A stretch of 64,000 nt of DNA from Vaginisenegalia massiliensis. GTDB taxonomy: Bacteria > Bacillota > Bacilli > Lactobacillales > Aerococcaceae. Below the pieces are notes generated by a model, which saw nothing but the letters and a program-made list of their open reading frames with translations, was not told where the DNA came from and searched no databases. Shown in pieces: positions 38,425 through 47,682 of the stretch. Each line of letters begins with the position of its first letter. Within the stretch, counting starts at the first letter, position 1. The translations under genes and the position numbers were made by a program. The DNA is taken from positions 62,001 through 126,000 of the forward strand of contig NZ_UWPC01000004.1 in assembly GCF_900604935.1 (NCBI RefSeq). The letters are read 5' to 3'.

Positions 38425-38526
38425 AAAATTTTCCCTCCATAAATTAGAATGATTATAAATAAACTATACTACTAATTAACAAAAATGAATAGTAAAATGG
38501 TCACAAAAAAAGCTTAGGTCTTAGAC

Positions 38527-38829
38527 CTAAGCATGAGATAATTTATTCATTTCACCATAGTATTCGATCTCAATAAAGTTATGACCTTCAAGAATATCGA
38601 CTTGATCGCGGTTGTCTTGTAGTAACAAGCGTTTAATTGTAAAATCGATTTCTTTTTGGCGAATGGGTCTTTTCTTGTTGACCATGACAATGTTGGTGTG
38701 GCTTGGGGCTTCAGAATAAATTACCGAAGTAGGGCCAATGGTGAATACTTTAATGACGCTAGCATCCGTATTGGCTAACTGTTGTGTAACGAGTTCATAG
38801 TGGCTATTTGTGACGTCAATCATCTTCAT
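38527..38829 (-). CDS. DUF1827 family protein
   Basis: The 100-aa protein (KMIDVTNSHYELVTQQL, then VKVFTIGPTSVIYSEA) matches the DUF1827 family, found mainly in Lactobacillales and of unknown function. I choose the start at 38829, which is preceded by GAGGAGG with 8 nt, over an upstream ATG that would add 25 hydrophobic, unrelated residues. It has no membrane segment. It is divergent from ptsHI; a possible cre box lies in the shared spacer. Confidence 0.85.
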   Translation of the reverse strand: MKMIDVTNSHYELVTQQLANTDASVIKVFTIGPTSVIYSEAPSHTNIVMVNKKRPIRQKEIDFTIKRLLLQDNRDQVDILEGHNFIEIEYYGEMNKLSHA

Positions 38830-38885
38830 ACACTGTGCCTCCTCTGTTATAAGTATTATATCATTTTTAATCGCAAAAAAAATAG

Positions 38886-38899
38886 TGAAAACGTTTAAA
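38886..38899. promoter_or_regulatory. Candidate cre (CcpA) site between DUF1827 gene and ptsH
   Basis: TGAAAACGTTTAAA has the palindromic AAACGTTT core and matches the cre consensus except for one base near the end. It is 57 bp from the DUF1827 start and about 150 bp upstream of the ptsH promoter, so it could affect either gene. Confidence 0.35.
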
Positions 38900-39032
38900 T
38901 TCAAGCAGAAATTTGACAGTTTGACTTAACTCAAATCACAAAGATTTTAATTAGATTTTAATATTATATCTGAGAATGAGGGGTATTTCCGTAAAAACAA
39001 GACAAGTTTTAGACAAGTTATGATGAATTTAG

Positions 39033-39061
39033 TTGTTCATTGAGCAAAATAATGGTATCCT
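39033..39061 (+). promoter_or_regulatory. Promoter of ptsHI
   Basis: TTGTTC (39033-39038) and TATCCT (39056-39061) are spaced by 17 bp, with about 80 nt of leader before ptsH. Confidence 0.5.
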
Positions 39062-39145
39062 TAGGGAGTCTAGGAGAAGGCGGATACATTCGGCGAATTC
39101 GGCCTTATCCAAGCATTATTTTCTTAATAAAGGAGACTATTTAAT

Positions 39146-39412
39146 ATGGAAAAGAAAGAATTTCACGTTGTAGCAGAAACAGGTATCCACGCACGTCCAG
39201 CCACTTTATTAGTTCAAACTGCTAGCAAATTCTCATCTGATTTGAATTTAGAATATAAAGGCAAGTCAGTAAACCTTAAATCCATTATGGGTGTTATGTC
39301 ACTTGGAGTTGGTCAAGGTGCTGATGTTGTGATTTCTGCTGAAGGTGCAGACGAACAAGAAGCTATTGCTGCCGTAACCGAAACAATGAAAAAAGAAGGA
39401 TTAGCTGAGTAA
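39146..39412 (+). CDS. ptsH: Phosphocarrier protein HPr
   Basis: HPr carries phosphate from enzyme I to sugar-specific PTS components. The 88-aa protein has the active-site His15 in TGIHARPAT and the regulatory Ser46 in [12 protein letters not shown], the target of HPr kinase, so P-Ser-HPr can act with CcpA in catabolite control. Ribosome site AAAGGAG. ptsI starts 2 bp after its stop. Confidence 0.98.
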   Translation: MEKKEFHVVAETGIHARPATLLVQTASKFSSDLNLEYKGKSVNLKSIMGVMSLGVGQGADVVISAEGADEQEAIAAVTETMKKEGLAE

Positions 39413-39413
39413 T

Positions 39414-41144
39414 ATGGGTAAAATTAAGGGAATTGCAGCGAGTGATGGCATTGCCATTGCTCCTGTCTATCTGTTAACTGAACCAGACTTAAGCTTTGAG
39501 AAAGTGGCCGTGAATGATGTTGATCATGAGGTCAATCGTCTTGAACAAGCCATTGTTCAAGCGACTTCAGAAATTACAACTATTCGTGATATTGCTAAAC
39601 AGACTCTTGGGCAAGAAGAAGCTCAAGTGTTTGAAGCTCACCTTTTAGTCGTTCAAGATCCAGAACTTATGGATCAGGTTAAGACTTTAATTAAAGATGA
39701 GAAAATGAATGCAGAAGCGGCATTAAAACAGGTAAGTGATATGTTCGTTGCTATGTTTGCAGCTATGGAAGACAATCCATATATGCAAGAACGGGCAGCA
39801 GACATTAAAGATGTATCTGAACGGGTGTTAGCGGCCTTGTTAGGAGTTAAATTACCTAGTCCGGCTACGATTGCTGAAGAAGTGATTGTGATTGCTTATG
39901 ACTTAACACCAAGCGATACCGCACAATTAAATAAAGATTATGTTAAAGCCTTTGTAACCAACATTGGAGGTCGAACTTCTCACTCAGCTATTATGGCTCG
40001 GTCGTTAGAAATCCCGGCTATTGTTGGTACAAAAACGATTGTTGATTCAGTAGAGGATGGACAAGTGATTATTGTTGATGCTTTAGAGGGTCAAGTTATC
40101 TTAAATCCGACTCAGGCTGAAATTGAAGAATATCAAGCAAAGGCATCTGAATATCAAGCTTTGCGTCAAGAGTGGGCCAAGTTAGTCAGCGCTCCATCGG
40201 TAACTAAAGATGGACATCGAGTGGAATTAGCGGCTAATATTGGTACACCAAAAGATGTAACTGGCGTTTTAGAAAACGGGGCCGATGGCATCGGATTATA
40301 TCGGACAGAATTCCTTTATATGGATTCAGTTGATTTTCCAAGTGAAGACGATCAATTCCAAGCTTACAAAACGGTTCTTGAATCGATGGGTGACAAAGGC
40401 GTGGTGGTACGTACCATGGATATTGGTGGCGATAAGAAACTGCCATATTTACCATTACCAGAAGAATTGAATCCGTTTTTAGGTTATCGGGCGATTCGTA
40501 TTTCTTTAGACCGGCAAGATATGTTTAAAACACAGTTGCGGGCCTTATTAAGAGCCTCAGTCTATGGTAACTTGCGCATTATGTTCCCGATGATTGCTAC
40601 GCTAAGCGAGTTTAGAAAAGCAAAACAACTTCTATTAGACATCAAAGCCGAATTGGTGGCTGAAGGAGTTGAGGTGTCAGATTCTGTACAAGTTGGCATC
40701 ATGATTGAAATTCCAGCAGCAGCTGTTTTGGCGCATCAGTTCGCTAAAGAAGTTGACTTCTTCTCGATTGGGACCAATGATTTAATTCAATATACGATGG
40801 CGGCAGACCGGATGAATGAACGCGTGTCTTATTTGTATCAACCTTACAATCCGTCTATTTTGACTCTTATCAAGCATGTCATTGATTCGTCTCATGCTGA
40901 AGGTAAATGGACAGGAATGTGCGGTGAAATGGCCGGTGACCAAACGGCAGTGCCGCTTCTGTTAGGTTTAGGTCTTGATGAGTTCTCCATGAGTGCGACC
41001 TCTGTTTTAAAAACACGTAGCTTAATTGCGAAACTTAATTTGACCGACATGCAACGCTTAGCTGAAAAAGCTGTTAATGACTGCCAAACTGTGGAAGAGG
41101 TTCAGGCTTTAGTAGCAGAAGCTGTGGCTAAAGCACAAGCGTAG
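39414..41144 (+). CDS. ptsI: PTS enzyme I (phosphoenolpyruvate-protein phosphotransferase)
   Basis: Enzyme I takes phosphate from PEP and passes it to HPr. The 576-aa protein has the phosphorylated His190 in [15 protein letters not shown], the PEP-binding [13 protein letters not shown], and [17 protein letters not shown] and [13 protein letters not shown] near the C-terminus. Gene order ptsH-ptsI is universal in Firmicutes and the stop/start spacing is 1 bp, suggesting coupling. A compound terminator follows at 41171. Confidence 0.98.
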   Translation: MGKIKGIAASDGIAIAPVYLLTEPDLSFEKVAVNDVDHEVNRLEQAIVQATSEITTIRDIAKQTLGQEEAQVFEAHLLVVQDPELMDQVKTLIKDEKMNAEAALKQVSDMFVAMFAAMEDNPYMQERAADIKDVSERVLAALLGVKLPSPATIAEEVIVIAYDLTPSDTAQLNKDYVKAFVTNIGGRTSHSAIMARSLEIPAIVGTKTIVDSVEDGQVIIVDALEGQVILNPTQAEIEEYQAKASEYQALRQEWAKLVSAPSVTKDGHRVELAANIGTPKDVTGVLENGADGIGLYRTEFLYMDSVDFPSEDDQFQAYKTVLESMGDKGVVVRTMDIGGDKKLPYLPLPEELNPFLGYRAIRISLDRQDMFKTQLRALLRASVYGNLRIMFPMIATLSEFRKAKQLLLDIKAELVAEGVEVSDSVQVGIMIEIPAAAVLAHQFAKEVDFFSIGTNDLIQYTMAADRMNERVSYLYQPYNPSILTLIKHVIDSSHAEGKWTGMCGEMAGDQTAVPLLLGLGLDEFSMSATSVLKTRSLIAKLNLTDMQRLAEKAVNDCQTVEEVQALVAEAVAKAQA

Positions 41145-41170
41145 TTCTCTATCCAGCTAATAGAATTATT

Positions 41171-41234
41171 AACCGAAACATCTATGTCAACTTACTGATC
41201 CGTAAGTTGAGCAATGGAGGTTTCGGTTTTTTGT
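41171..41234 (+). terminator. Compound terminator after ptsI
   Basis: An outer stem AACCGAAAC (41171-41179) with 41220-41228 encloses a second stem TCAACTTAC/GTAAGTTGA (41187-41195/41202-41210). T6 follows. Confidence 0.85.
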
Positions 41235-41374
41235 TTACTATATTATGAGAGCGCAAAACAGTTTGTCGGGATTTTGACTTTTAATTCATTTAAGAATTCC
41301 TTATAATGGAACATGAATGATTGTATTAAACTTGTCTGTTTGAGATAAGCAATGAAAATAAAGTTGGTGTATAT

Positions 41375-42592
41375 ATGAATATTGGATTTTTTACAGATAC
41401 CTATTTTCCCCAAGTGAGCGGGGTTTCGACCTCCGTTAAAATTTTACGTGATGAATTGGAGCGACGGGGACATAAGGTCATCATTTTTACCACAACCGAT
41501 CCCGATGCCGAAGTAGAAGAAGGAATTGTACGCTTACCTAGTATTCCTTTTATTTCTTTTGAGGATCGGCGCATTGCTTATGCAGGTTTCGATCGTTGCT
41601 TGCGTATAGCCAAGAAATACAAATTGGATATTGTTCATACTCACACCGAATTTTCTTTAGGCTTGGCAGGAAAATTTGTCGCTAGCCGAATGAAAATCCC
41701 AACGATTCATACCTATCACACGATGTACGAGAACTATACCCATTATATTTGGAACGGGCATTTAATTTCGGCAAATCAAGTAAAAGTCTTATCACGCCTG
41801 TATTGTGGTCAAACAAGTGGCATTATTTCTCCGAGTCGAATAACTTATGACAAACTTAAAGACTATGGTGTTAAAACGCCTATGCAAATTATTCCAACTG
41901 GCGTTGAAATGCCGCAATACGATCCAGACCTGTGTCAAAGCATGAGAAACAAGTTCGGTTTCTCGGATCAAGACAGAGTTTTATTGTCATTATCCCGTTT
42001 ATCGAAAGAGAAGCAAATCGATCGCGTTATCGATATCTTTCCGCAAGTGAAAGCAGCTATTCCCGGAGCAAAATTGGTTATTGTAGGTGATGGTCCAGCC
42101 CGAGAAGAACTAGAGCAACAAGCTAAAACGATAGCGCCTGATATTCAGTTTGTCGGTCAAATCGATCATGAACATGTAGCGGCCTATTATCAAATGGCAG
42201 ATTTATATGTGAATGCTAGTGAATCCGAATCGCAAGGGCTCACCTACTTAGAAGCTTTTGCCAATCGGTTGCCGATCATTGCTAAAGCCAATCCTTATCT
42301 TGAGTCAGTGATGTTGAATGCTAATTTTGGTGCTCTATTTGACCATCAAGAGGCGTTTGCTCAAACAGTGATTGATTTTATTCAGGCTGCTGATAATAAA
42401 GCATTTGAACCGATTCAACAAGATGACTTGTACGCCTTGTCGTCTGAGTACTTCGGCGAGCAAGTAGAATTATTCTATCAGCAAGTTATTCAGAATTATA
42501 ACAAGGCCGACTCAAAAATATTCGATCGCTTCTATGGTGGTGTCAAAGAAATTATCCGGGACATTGTGATTGGGGGAGACAAGATTGACTAA
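41375..42592 (+). CDS. GT4-family glycosyltransferase, probable 1,2-diacylglycerol 3-glucosyltransferase
   Basis: The 405-aa protein starts NIGFFTDTYFPQVSGVSTSV, has VHTHTEFSLGLAG and IPTIHTYHTMYENYTHY, and the donor-binding ESESQGLTYLEAFANRLP of GT4 enzymes. This set matches glucosyl-diacylglycerol synthases of streptococci, Listeria and enterococci, which make membrane glycolipid and the anchor of lipoteichoic acid. Sugar donor is inferred. Only one such enzyme is seen here; the usual second glucosyltransferase is not next to it. The next gene overlaps its end by 8 bp. Confidence 0.8.
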   Translation: MNIGFFTDTYFPQVSGVSTSVKILRDELERRGHKVIIFTTTDPDAEVEEGIVRLPSIPFISFEDRRIAYAGFDRCLRIAKKYKLDIVHTHTEFSLGLAGKFVASRMKIPTIHTYHTMYENYTHYIWNGHLISANQVKVLSRLYCGQTSGIISPSRITYDKLKDYGVKTPMQIIPTGVEMPQYDPDLCQSMRNKFGFSDQDRVLLSLSRLSKEKQIDRVIDIFPQVKAAIPGAKLVIVGDGPAREELEQQAKTIAPDIQFVGQIDHEHVAAYYQMADLYVNASESESQGLTYLEAFANRLPIIAKANPYLESVMLNANFGALFDHQEAFAQTVIDFIQAADNKAFEPIQQDDLYALSSEYFGEQVELFYQQVIQNYNKADSKIFDRFYGGVKEIIRDIVIGGDKID

Positions 42593-43448
42593 AATAGGCT
42601 TTATTGGCTTAGGTGTGATGGGATCAAGCATGGCGAAACATTTACTGGCAGCTGGTCATGATCTGGTTGTTTATAATCGGACACGTCACAAAGCAGAAGA
42701 ATTGTTGGCTATGGGAGCAACTTGGGCGGATAATCCACGGGAGCTTACGCAACAGGTAGATGTCGTGATGACAATTGTAGGTTACCCTCAAGATGTGGAA
42801 CAAGTCTATTTTGATCACAAAGGAATATTTGAAGGAAGTCGTCCGGGTCAATTATTGATTGATTTAACGACGTCTACCCCATCGTTGGCAAAGAAAATTG
42901 CTCAAGAAGCTGAACGTCATGGACTTCTAGCTCTTGATGCTCCTGTATCAGGCGGCGATTTAGGCGCTAAAGAAGGTCGGCTAACGGTAATGGTTGGGGG
43001 TAGTCAAGTTGCTTTTAAGATTGCTGAGCCTTTACTATCTTGTTTTGCTCAAAAAGTTCGCTTGCAAGGTGAAGCTGGGGCAGGCCAGCACACCAAGATG
43101 GCCAATCAAATTATGATTGCAGCGACAATGATAGGGATGGTAGAACTTTTAGTTTATGCGAAAGCAGCCGGCCTAGATCCAGAGGCGGTAATTGATACAG
43201 TTGGTGCTGGATCGGCTGGGAATTGGTCCTTAGCCAATTATGGGCCGCGTATTCTAAAGGAAGATTATTCACCAGGCTTTTTTGCAAAACACTTTTTAAA
43301 AGATTTGAAGATTGCTATCGACGAAGCACAGACATTAAAAGTAGACTTACCTGGAACGAAGCTGGCTTTGCTCTTATATGAACAGTTATGTCATCTAGGT
43401 TATGAGAATCAAGGCACTCAAGCACTGATTAAATTATGGTGGAAATAG
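42585..43448 (+). CDS. NAD(P)-dependent oxidoreductase, 3-hydroxyisobutyrate dehydrogenase family
   Basis: The protein (287 aa from 42585) has the Rossmann motif IGFIGLGVMGSSMAKHLL, the substrate-binding LDAPVSGGDLGAKEGRLTVMVGG and the catalytic Lys region GAGQHTKMANQIM of beta-hydroxyacid dehydrogenases. I choose TTG at 42585, preceded by GGGGGAGA, rather than TTG 42570 inside that site. It overlaps the glycosyltransferase stop, so is translationally coupled. Its true substrate is unknown; a direct role in glycolipid synthesis is not supported. Confidence 0.85.
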   Translation: MTKIGFIGLGVMGSSMAKHLLAAGHDLVVYNRTRHKAEELLAMGATWADNPRELTQQVDVVMTIVGYPQDVEQVYFDHKGIFEGSRPGQLLIDLTTSTPSLAKKIAQEAERHGLLALDAPVSGGDLGAKEGRLTVMVGGSQVAFKIAEPLLSCFAQKVRLQGEAGAGQHTKMANQIMIAATMIGMVELLVYAKAAGLDPEAVIDTVGAGSAGNWSLANYGPRILKEDYSPGFFAKHFLKDLKIAIDEAQTLKVDLPGTKLALLLYEQLCHLGYENQGTQALIKLWWK

Positions 43449-43603
43449 TAAGGAATTACTTGCAATTTTCGTTGAGTTTGATAGGATATTACTATCCTAA
43501 AAAAGCCTTTAGCTTTACTGACTGATTCCTGATTGACGGAGATATGAAGCAGAGTTTAAAGCGAAATAAGATTCCTGAATTTAGATACGGAAAGGATTTT
43601 TCG

Positions 43604-43831
43604 ATGAAACCTTCAGTTTTAACCGGTATTATTACAAGATTAGAAGCGATGACACATACAGATAATGAACGCGAGGTTCGCCGTTTTGAATTAGATGGCG
43701 TAGAAAAATGCCAAGTGGCTTTTATCCCCGAGACAGATTCATTTGAAATGGTAGATAGCCATAATGGTGATGTATTCCAATTCGACGATATTGATTTGGT
43801 TGCGATTGAAATTTTTGAACTATTAGCATAA
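43604..43831 (+). CDS. ykuJ: YkuJ/DUF1797 family protein
   Basis: The 75-aa protein (TGIITRLEAM, VRRFELDGVEKCQVAF, FQFDDIDLVAIEIFELL) matches the YkuJ-like DUF1797 family, small conserved proteins without a firm function. I choose ATG 43604 with AAAGG 8 nt upstream; the earlier ATG at 43544 would add 20 basic residues not seen in the family. It is monocistronic, ended by the complex hairpin at 43856. Confidence 0.82.
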   Translation: MKPSVLTGIITRLEAMTHTDNEREVRRFELDGVEKCQVAFIPETDSFEMVDSHNGDVFQFDDIDLVAIEIFELLA

Positions 43832-43855
43832 ACATTAAATCAAATGGTTGAATAA

Positions 43856-43926
43856 GCCTAAGAAGCTAGCGCGCCCAATCCTTGCGTAGGGATGGCTGCC
43901 ACTAGACTCTTAGGCTCTTTTTTATC
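43856..43926 (+). terminator. Large terminator after the ykuJ-like gene
   Basis: GCCTAAGA (43856-43863) pairs with TCTTAGGC (43908-43915), enclosing a second small stem around CCAATCCT/AGGGATGG (43875-43882/43888-43895). T6 follows after TC. Confidence 0.8.
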
Positions 43927-43977
43927 AATTTAGCTAGGTCCTCTCTAGTGATTAATCAACGAATTCAGGGAGGGGTA

Positions 43978-43986
43978 TGTTATAAT
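43978..43986 (+). promoter_or_regulatory. Extended -10 promoter of the yqeG operon
   Basis: TGTTATAAT is a perfect extended -10 element. No good -35 is seen at the proper distance. It lies 57 bp before yqeG and is the only clear promoter before the eight-gene run to 49610. Confidence 0.5.
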
Positions 43987-44042
43987 GAGAATGTGTATAT
44001 GAATAAAACTAGTTTAATTACATAATTGGAGCGATTTATAGA

Positions 44043-44567
44043 ATGAAATTAAAAATTAAACCGACTTGGATGGTGAATTCTGTTTATGATTTAAAACCCC
44101 ACCATATTTGGGATAAGGGTTACCGAGCGGTGATAGTCGACTTGGACAACACCATGTTAGCTTGGAATGAATATGTGTATAATCAAACAATGGCCGAATG
44201 GATTCAAGAAATGGACCTGGCAGGGTTAAAAGTTTATCTTTTATCGAACAATAATGTTGAACGGGTAGCCAAGGTAGCCGAACCTTTACAGATTCCCTAT
44301 CAAGCGAATGCCCTAAAACCCTTTCCACGTCATTTTAGAAAAGCGATTGAGCAATTGGGGTTTCCTAAAGAGAAAATTTTGGTAATTGGAGACCAATTAC
44401 TGACGGATATCGTGGGTGCGAATTTGACGGGTGTCGATTCAGTATTGGTAAAACCACTCGCACAAAATGATATTATTTATACTGTAATAAACCGTAGACT
44501 CGAGCGCGTATTAATGAAAGTGTTAAAAATTGACCGAAAAGCAGATTGGGGGCAGGAACTTGACTGA
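44043..44567 (+). CDS. yqeG: YqeG-family HAD IIIA phosphatase
   Basis: The 174-aa protein has the HAD motif VIVDLDNTMLAW with Asp33 and Asp35, LLSNNN as motif II, and VIGDQLLTDIVGAN as the late acidic motif. YqeG relatives are mitochondrial/bacterial phosphatases acting perhaps on phosphatidylglycerophosphate or small phosphates; the substrate here is not established. It heads the conserved yqeG-yqeH-yhbY-nadD-yqeK-rsfS-yqeM operon and overlaps yqeH. Confidence 0.93.
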   Translation: MKLKIKPTWMVNSVYDLKPHHIWDKGYRAVIVDLDNTMLAWNEYVYNQTMAEWIQEMDLAGLKVYLLSNNNVERVAKVAEPLQIPYQANALKPFPRHFRKAIEQLGFPKEKILVIGDQLLTDIVGANLTGVDSVLVKPLAQNDIIYTVINRRLERVLMKVLKIDRKADWGQELD

Positions 44568-45672
44568 AGAAATGATTCAATGTGTTGGATGTGGAGCGAT
44601 GATTCAAACGACTGACTCAGAGCAAGCGGGCTACTTACCCGCGTCAGCCTTAGCGAAAAAAGAAGCGGATGCTGATATTTATTGTCAACGCTGTTTCCGT
44701 TTGCGTCATTACAATGAATTGCAAGATGTGCCAATTTCAGATGACGTATTTTTGGAAAAATTAAGTCAAATTGCTGATCAAGATGCCTTAATTATTAACT
44801 TGATTGATATCTTTGACGTCGAAGGTTCCATGATTCCGAGCTTGAGCCGTTTTATTGGCAATCAGGCTTTTATTGTGGCCGCTAACAAATTCGATTTGCT
44901 ACCCAAAGTGACACGGGAAGATAAGGTTTTACAATGGTTAAAGAAGACCTTGCATGATAATGGACTCTTTCCAACCGATATTATGGTCTTATCAGCTAAC
45001 AAACCTCAAAGCTTGATGAAATTGACCGAACTTATTGAAGCGACCATTCAATTTAAAGATATTTATATTGTTGGAACCACAAATGTTGGTAAATCAACTC
45101 TCATAAATCAGTTAATCCGTCATTATGGTGGCCAAAAGGAAATTATTACAACTTCGAATCATCCGGGTACAACCTTGGATATGATTCGTATTCCGTTTAC
45201 AGATCAACACAGCTTAATAGACACACCGGGAATTATTCGCCCAAGTCAGTTAGCCCATTATCTCAGCATGAAGGAAATTAAGACTGTCTTACCAAGTAAA
45301 CCGCTTAAACCGAAGACCTATCAATTAAATGCGGGTCAGACTATTTTCTTAGCGGGCTTGGCTCGAATAGATTATGTAAAAGGTGAACGGAATTCCTTTA
45401 CCTATTATGTTTCAAATGATTGCTATATCCATCGAACAAAATTTGCTGAAGCGGATGAATTCTATCGGAAACACTTAGGTGGCTTATTAAGTCCTCCTTC
45501 GGCCGAACGGAGTGAGGATTTTCCTAAACTAGTTCCTCAAACCATAAAATTAAAAGCCAATCAAGATGTAGCCATTTCAGGTTTGGGCTGGCTCACAACC
45601 CATCAAGCGGTTGAAATTGTCGTCTGGGTTCCTAAAGGCGTTGGTTTATCAATCAGGGATGCAATCATTTAA
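44560..45672 (+). CDS. yqeH: Ribosome biogenesis GTPase YqeH
   Basis: YqeH is a circularly permuted GTPase needed for 30S assembly. The zinc finger CVGCG...CQRC is at the N-terminus. The G motifs appear in permuted order: NKFDLL (G4), LSAN (G5), GTTNVGKSTLI (G1) and DTPGI (G3). From TTG 44560 the protein is 370 aa, starting TEEMIQCVGCG as in relatives; AGG lies just upstream. An earlier TTG at 44530 is less likely. It overlaps yqeG by 8 bp. Confidence 0.94.
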   Translation: MTEEMIQCVGCGAMIQTTDSEQAGYLPASALAKKEADADIYCQRCFRLRHYNELQDVPISDDVFLEKLSQIADQDALIINLIDIFDVEGSMIPSLSRFIGNQAFIVAANKFDLLPKVTREDKVLQWLKKTLHDNGLFPTDIMVLSANKPQSLMKLTELIEATIQFKDIYIVGTTNVGKSTLINQLIRHYGGQKEIITTSNHPGTTLDMIRIPFTDQHSLIDTPGIIRPSQLAHYLSMKEIKTVLPSKPLKPKTYQLNAGQTIFLAGLARIDYVKGERNSFTYYVSNDCYIHRTKFAEADEFYRKHLGGLLSPPSAERSEDFPKLVPQTIKLKANQDVAISGLGWLTTHQAVEIVVWVPKGVGLSIRDAII

Positions 45673-45685
45673 TAAAGGAGATACT

Positions 45686-46000
45686 ATGACTTCGTTAGAT
45701 AAAAAGCAAATGAAATATTTACGCAAAATGGCTCAAAAAGAAAAACCAATTTTCCAGATGGGGAAACTTGGGTTAACTGATGTTTTCGTTGAACAAATTG
45801 ATTTGGCGTTGGAAAAGCGGGAATTGATTAAATTCAATATCTTACAGAATTCAGAAGAAGATTTGGCTCAAGCAGCACAATCCATCGCTCAAGCAGTGGG
45901 AGCGGAGTGGCTCCAGATTATTGGAAATACAGCCACTTTATATCGACCATCAACAAAAGAAAAGTATCAACGGATTAGTCAAGAATTAGCACATCAATAG
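45686..46000 (+). CDS. yhbY: YhbY/YqeI-family RNA-binding protein
   Basis: The 104-aa protein is a CRM-domain protein (LRKMAQKEKPIFQMGKLGLTDVF, then LQIIGNTATLYRPS) that binds pre-50S ribosomal RNA. The start at 45686 follows AAAGGAG with 5 nt; a longer frame would overlap yqeH. It is the third gene of the yqeG operon. Confidence 0.93.
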   Translation: MTSLDKKQMKYLRKMAQKEKPIFQMGKLGLTDVFVEQIDLALEKRELIKFNILQNSEEDLAQAAQSIAQAVGAEWLQIIGNTATLYRPSTKEKYQRISQELAHQ

Positions 46001-46017
46001 ACCTAGGAGGAGTGTCA

Positions 46018-46701
46018 ATGACCCAATGTTCATGTCAGGTTAGGCGTAAGTTTACGCAAGCAGACTTTGAAGTTCAATGGCAACCTCAGCTAGAACAGAC
46101 AGCGCGGCATCGAATAGGTATCCTAGGTGGCACATTCAACCCGCCTCATTTAGGCCATCTATTAATGGCTGAACAAGCAGGATCACAACTTGAACTTGAT
46201 GAAGTGTGGTTTATGCCAACGTTTATACCGCCACACATTGAAGGGAAAGAAACCATCTCGGCTCATCATCGCGTTCAAATGACTCAGTTGGCTATCGAAG
46301 GAAACCCGCGGTTTAAATTACAAACTTACGAGATAACCAAAGGTGACAAAAGCTATACCATTGAAACGATGCAAGCCTTCCGTGACCTCTATCCGCAAAC
46401 CGATTTTTATTTTATTATCGGGACAGATAGTGCCAATCATTTGCATACTTGGCTTGAGATTGATCAGTTGATGACATTGGTTCAATTTGTAGGCATTCAT
46501 CGGCCAGGCGAAAAAGCTTATCAAGGATCCTATCCTATTCTTTGGTTAGATTCTCCAATGGTTGATATTAGTTCAACCGATTTAAGATTAAGAGTCTATT
46601 TGGACCAGTCGATTAAATACCAAGTGCCAGAAGCTGTTTTAAATTATATTGAAGAGAATCAGCTTTATGCCTTTACTAGAAATGAGGAACTTGATGAGTA
46701 A
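46018..46701 (+). CDS. nadD: Nicotinate-nucleotide adenylyltransferase NadD
   Basis: NadD makes nicotinate adenine dinucleotide from NaMN and ATP, a late step of NAD synthesis. The 227-aa protein has ILGGTFNPPHLGHL (T/HxGH adenylyltransferase motif), FIIGTDSANHL and the late DISSTDLRLRV. It has about 28 residues before the core, as in many Lactobacillales. ATG 46018 is 7 nt from TAGGAGG; a GTG at 46012 is too close. It overlaps yqeK by 8 bp. Confidence 0.95.
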   Translation: MTQCSCQVRRKFTQADFEVQWQPQLEQTARHRIGILGGTFNPPHLGHLLMAEQAGSQLELDEVWFMPTFIPPHIEGKETISAHHRVQMTQLAIEGNPRFKLQTYEITKGDKSYTIETMQAFRDLYPQTDFYFIIGTDSANHLHTWLEIDQLMTLVQFVGIHRPGEKAYQGSYPILWLDSPMVDISSTDLRLRVYLDQSIKYQVPEAVLNYIEENQLYAFTRNEELDE

Positions 46702-47299
46702 AAAAATCGAATATCAAAAGGGCTACATCAATTGCAGTCGGGAAGATTTATTAAATAAGACACAGAAGCAAATGAAGGATTCACGCTTCAAGCATATTTT
46801 ACGGGTCGAAGAAACGGCTTTGAAATTAGCTAAGCAACATAACTATTCTGATTTAGAGGCTGTATCAGTTGCTGCTATTTTACATGACTATGCTAAAGAG
46901 ATGCCCAAAGCAGAGATGTTGCCATTAGCCCAAAAGTTTTGGAACCATCCTGATTTGCCTAAAGCAAGCGATGGTGTTTGGCATGGCTTGGCAGCTGCAA
47001 CGATTGCGCAAGAAAGCTTTGCCTGCCAACATGAGGGTATCTTAAAGGCGATTGCTGGCCATACGATTGGTTGGCATGAGATGGATGTCTTAGCTCAGCT
47101 TATTTATTTGGCTGATTATATTGAACCTGCAAGAGATTTTCCTGGTGTGGATCAAGCTCGACTTTTAGCTAAAGATAGTTTAGTTAAGGCTACGACATTT
47201 GAGATGGTTGCGACGTTACAGCATCTATTGTCTCGCCAAATCTACATCTTCCCGGGCACACTTGATATTTATAATAATTGGATACAACAACAAAACTAA
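46694..47299 (+). CDS. yqeK: YqeK, HD-domain diadenosine tetraphosphatase
   Basis: The 201-aa protein has the HD motif AAILHDYAKEM, plus FKHILRVEETALKLA before it and YLADYIEPARDFPGV after. Recent work on YqeK identifies symmetrical Ap4A hydrolase activity in Firmicutes. ATG 46694 follows GAGGA with 5 nt and overlaps the nadD stop. It is usually fused or adjacent to nadD, as here. Confidence 0.92.
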   Translation: MSKKIEYQKGYINCSREDLLNKTQKQMKDSRFKHILRVEETALKLAKQHNYSDLEAVSVAAILHDYAKEMPKAEMLPLAQKFWNHPDLPKASDGVWHGLAAATIAQESFACQHEGILKAIAGHTIGWHEMDVLAQLIYLADYIEPARDFPGVDQARLLAKDSLVKATTFEMVATLQHLLSRQIYIFPGTLDIYNNWIQQQN

Positions 47300-47316
47300 A
47301 TTTGATAGGAGAAATT

Positions 47317-47682
47317 ATGACCCAAAAATCATTAGAAAAATTAGAATTAATTGTTAAGGCAGCAGATGACCGTTTAGCCCAAGATATTATGGCCTTAGAA
47401 GTAAGTAATCTAACGCCAATTGCAGATTATTTTGTTGTCATGCATGGTCGAAACGAAAAACAAGTAGAAGCCATTGTTCAATCAATTGTTGAAGCGGCTC
47501 ATGAAGCGAAGATTGAAGTAAAGAATATTGAAGGTAAAGATGGTGGTAAGTGGATTCTTGTTGATTTGGTCGATGTGGTGGTCCATGTCTTTTACTATTC
47601 AGAACGTCCGCATTATAATTTAGAAAAATTATGGAAGGACGCCAAACTTGTGGACATCACTCAATGGGTTAAAGCAGAATGA
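47317..47682 (+). CDS. rsfS: Ribosome silencing factor RsfS
   Basis: RsfS binds L14 and blocks subunit joining when nutrients are short. The 121-aa protein has DIMALEVSNLTPIADYFVVMHGRNEKQ and WILVDLVDVVVHVF, typical of the family. ATG 47317 follows AGGAGA. Its stop overlaps the start of yqeM in an ATGA junction at 47679. Confidence 0.95.
   Translation: MTQKSLEKLELIVKAADDRLAQDIMALEVSNLTPIADYFVVMHGRNEKQVEAIVQSIVEAAHEAKIEVKNIEGKDGGKWILVDLVDVVVHVFYYSERPHYNLEKLWKDAKLVDITQWVKAE

Noticed and set aside
38912-38927. Two TTTGAC repeats resembling a CtsR operator near the DUF1827 gene
   Set aside because: The half-sites are 8 bp apart instead of the 10 bp required for CtsR heptads, and the GG of the heptad is missing.
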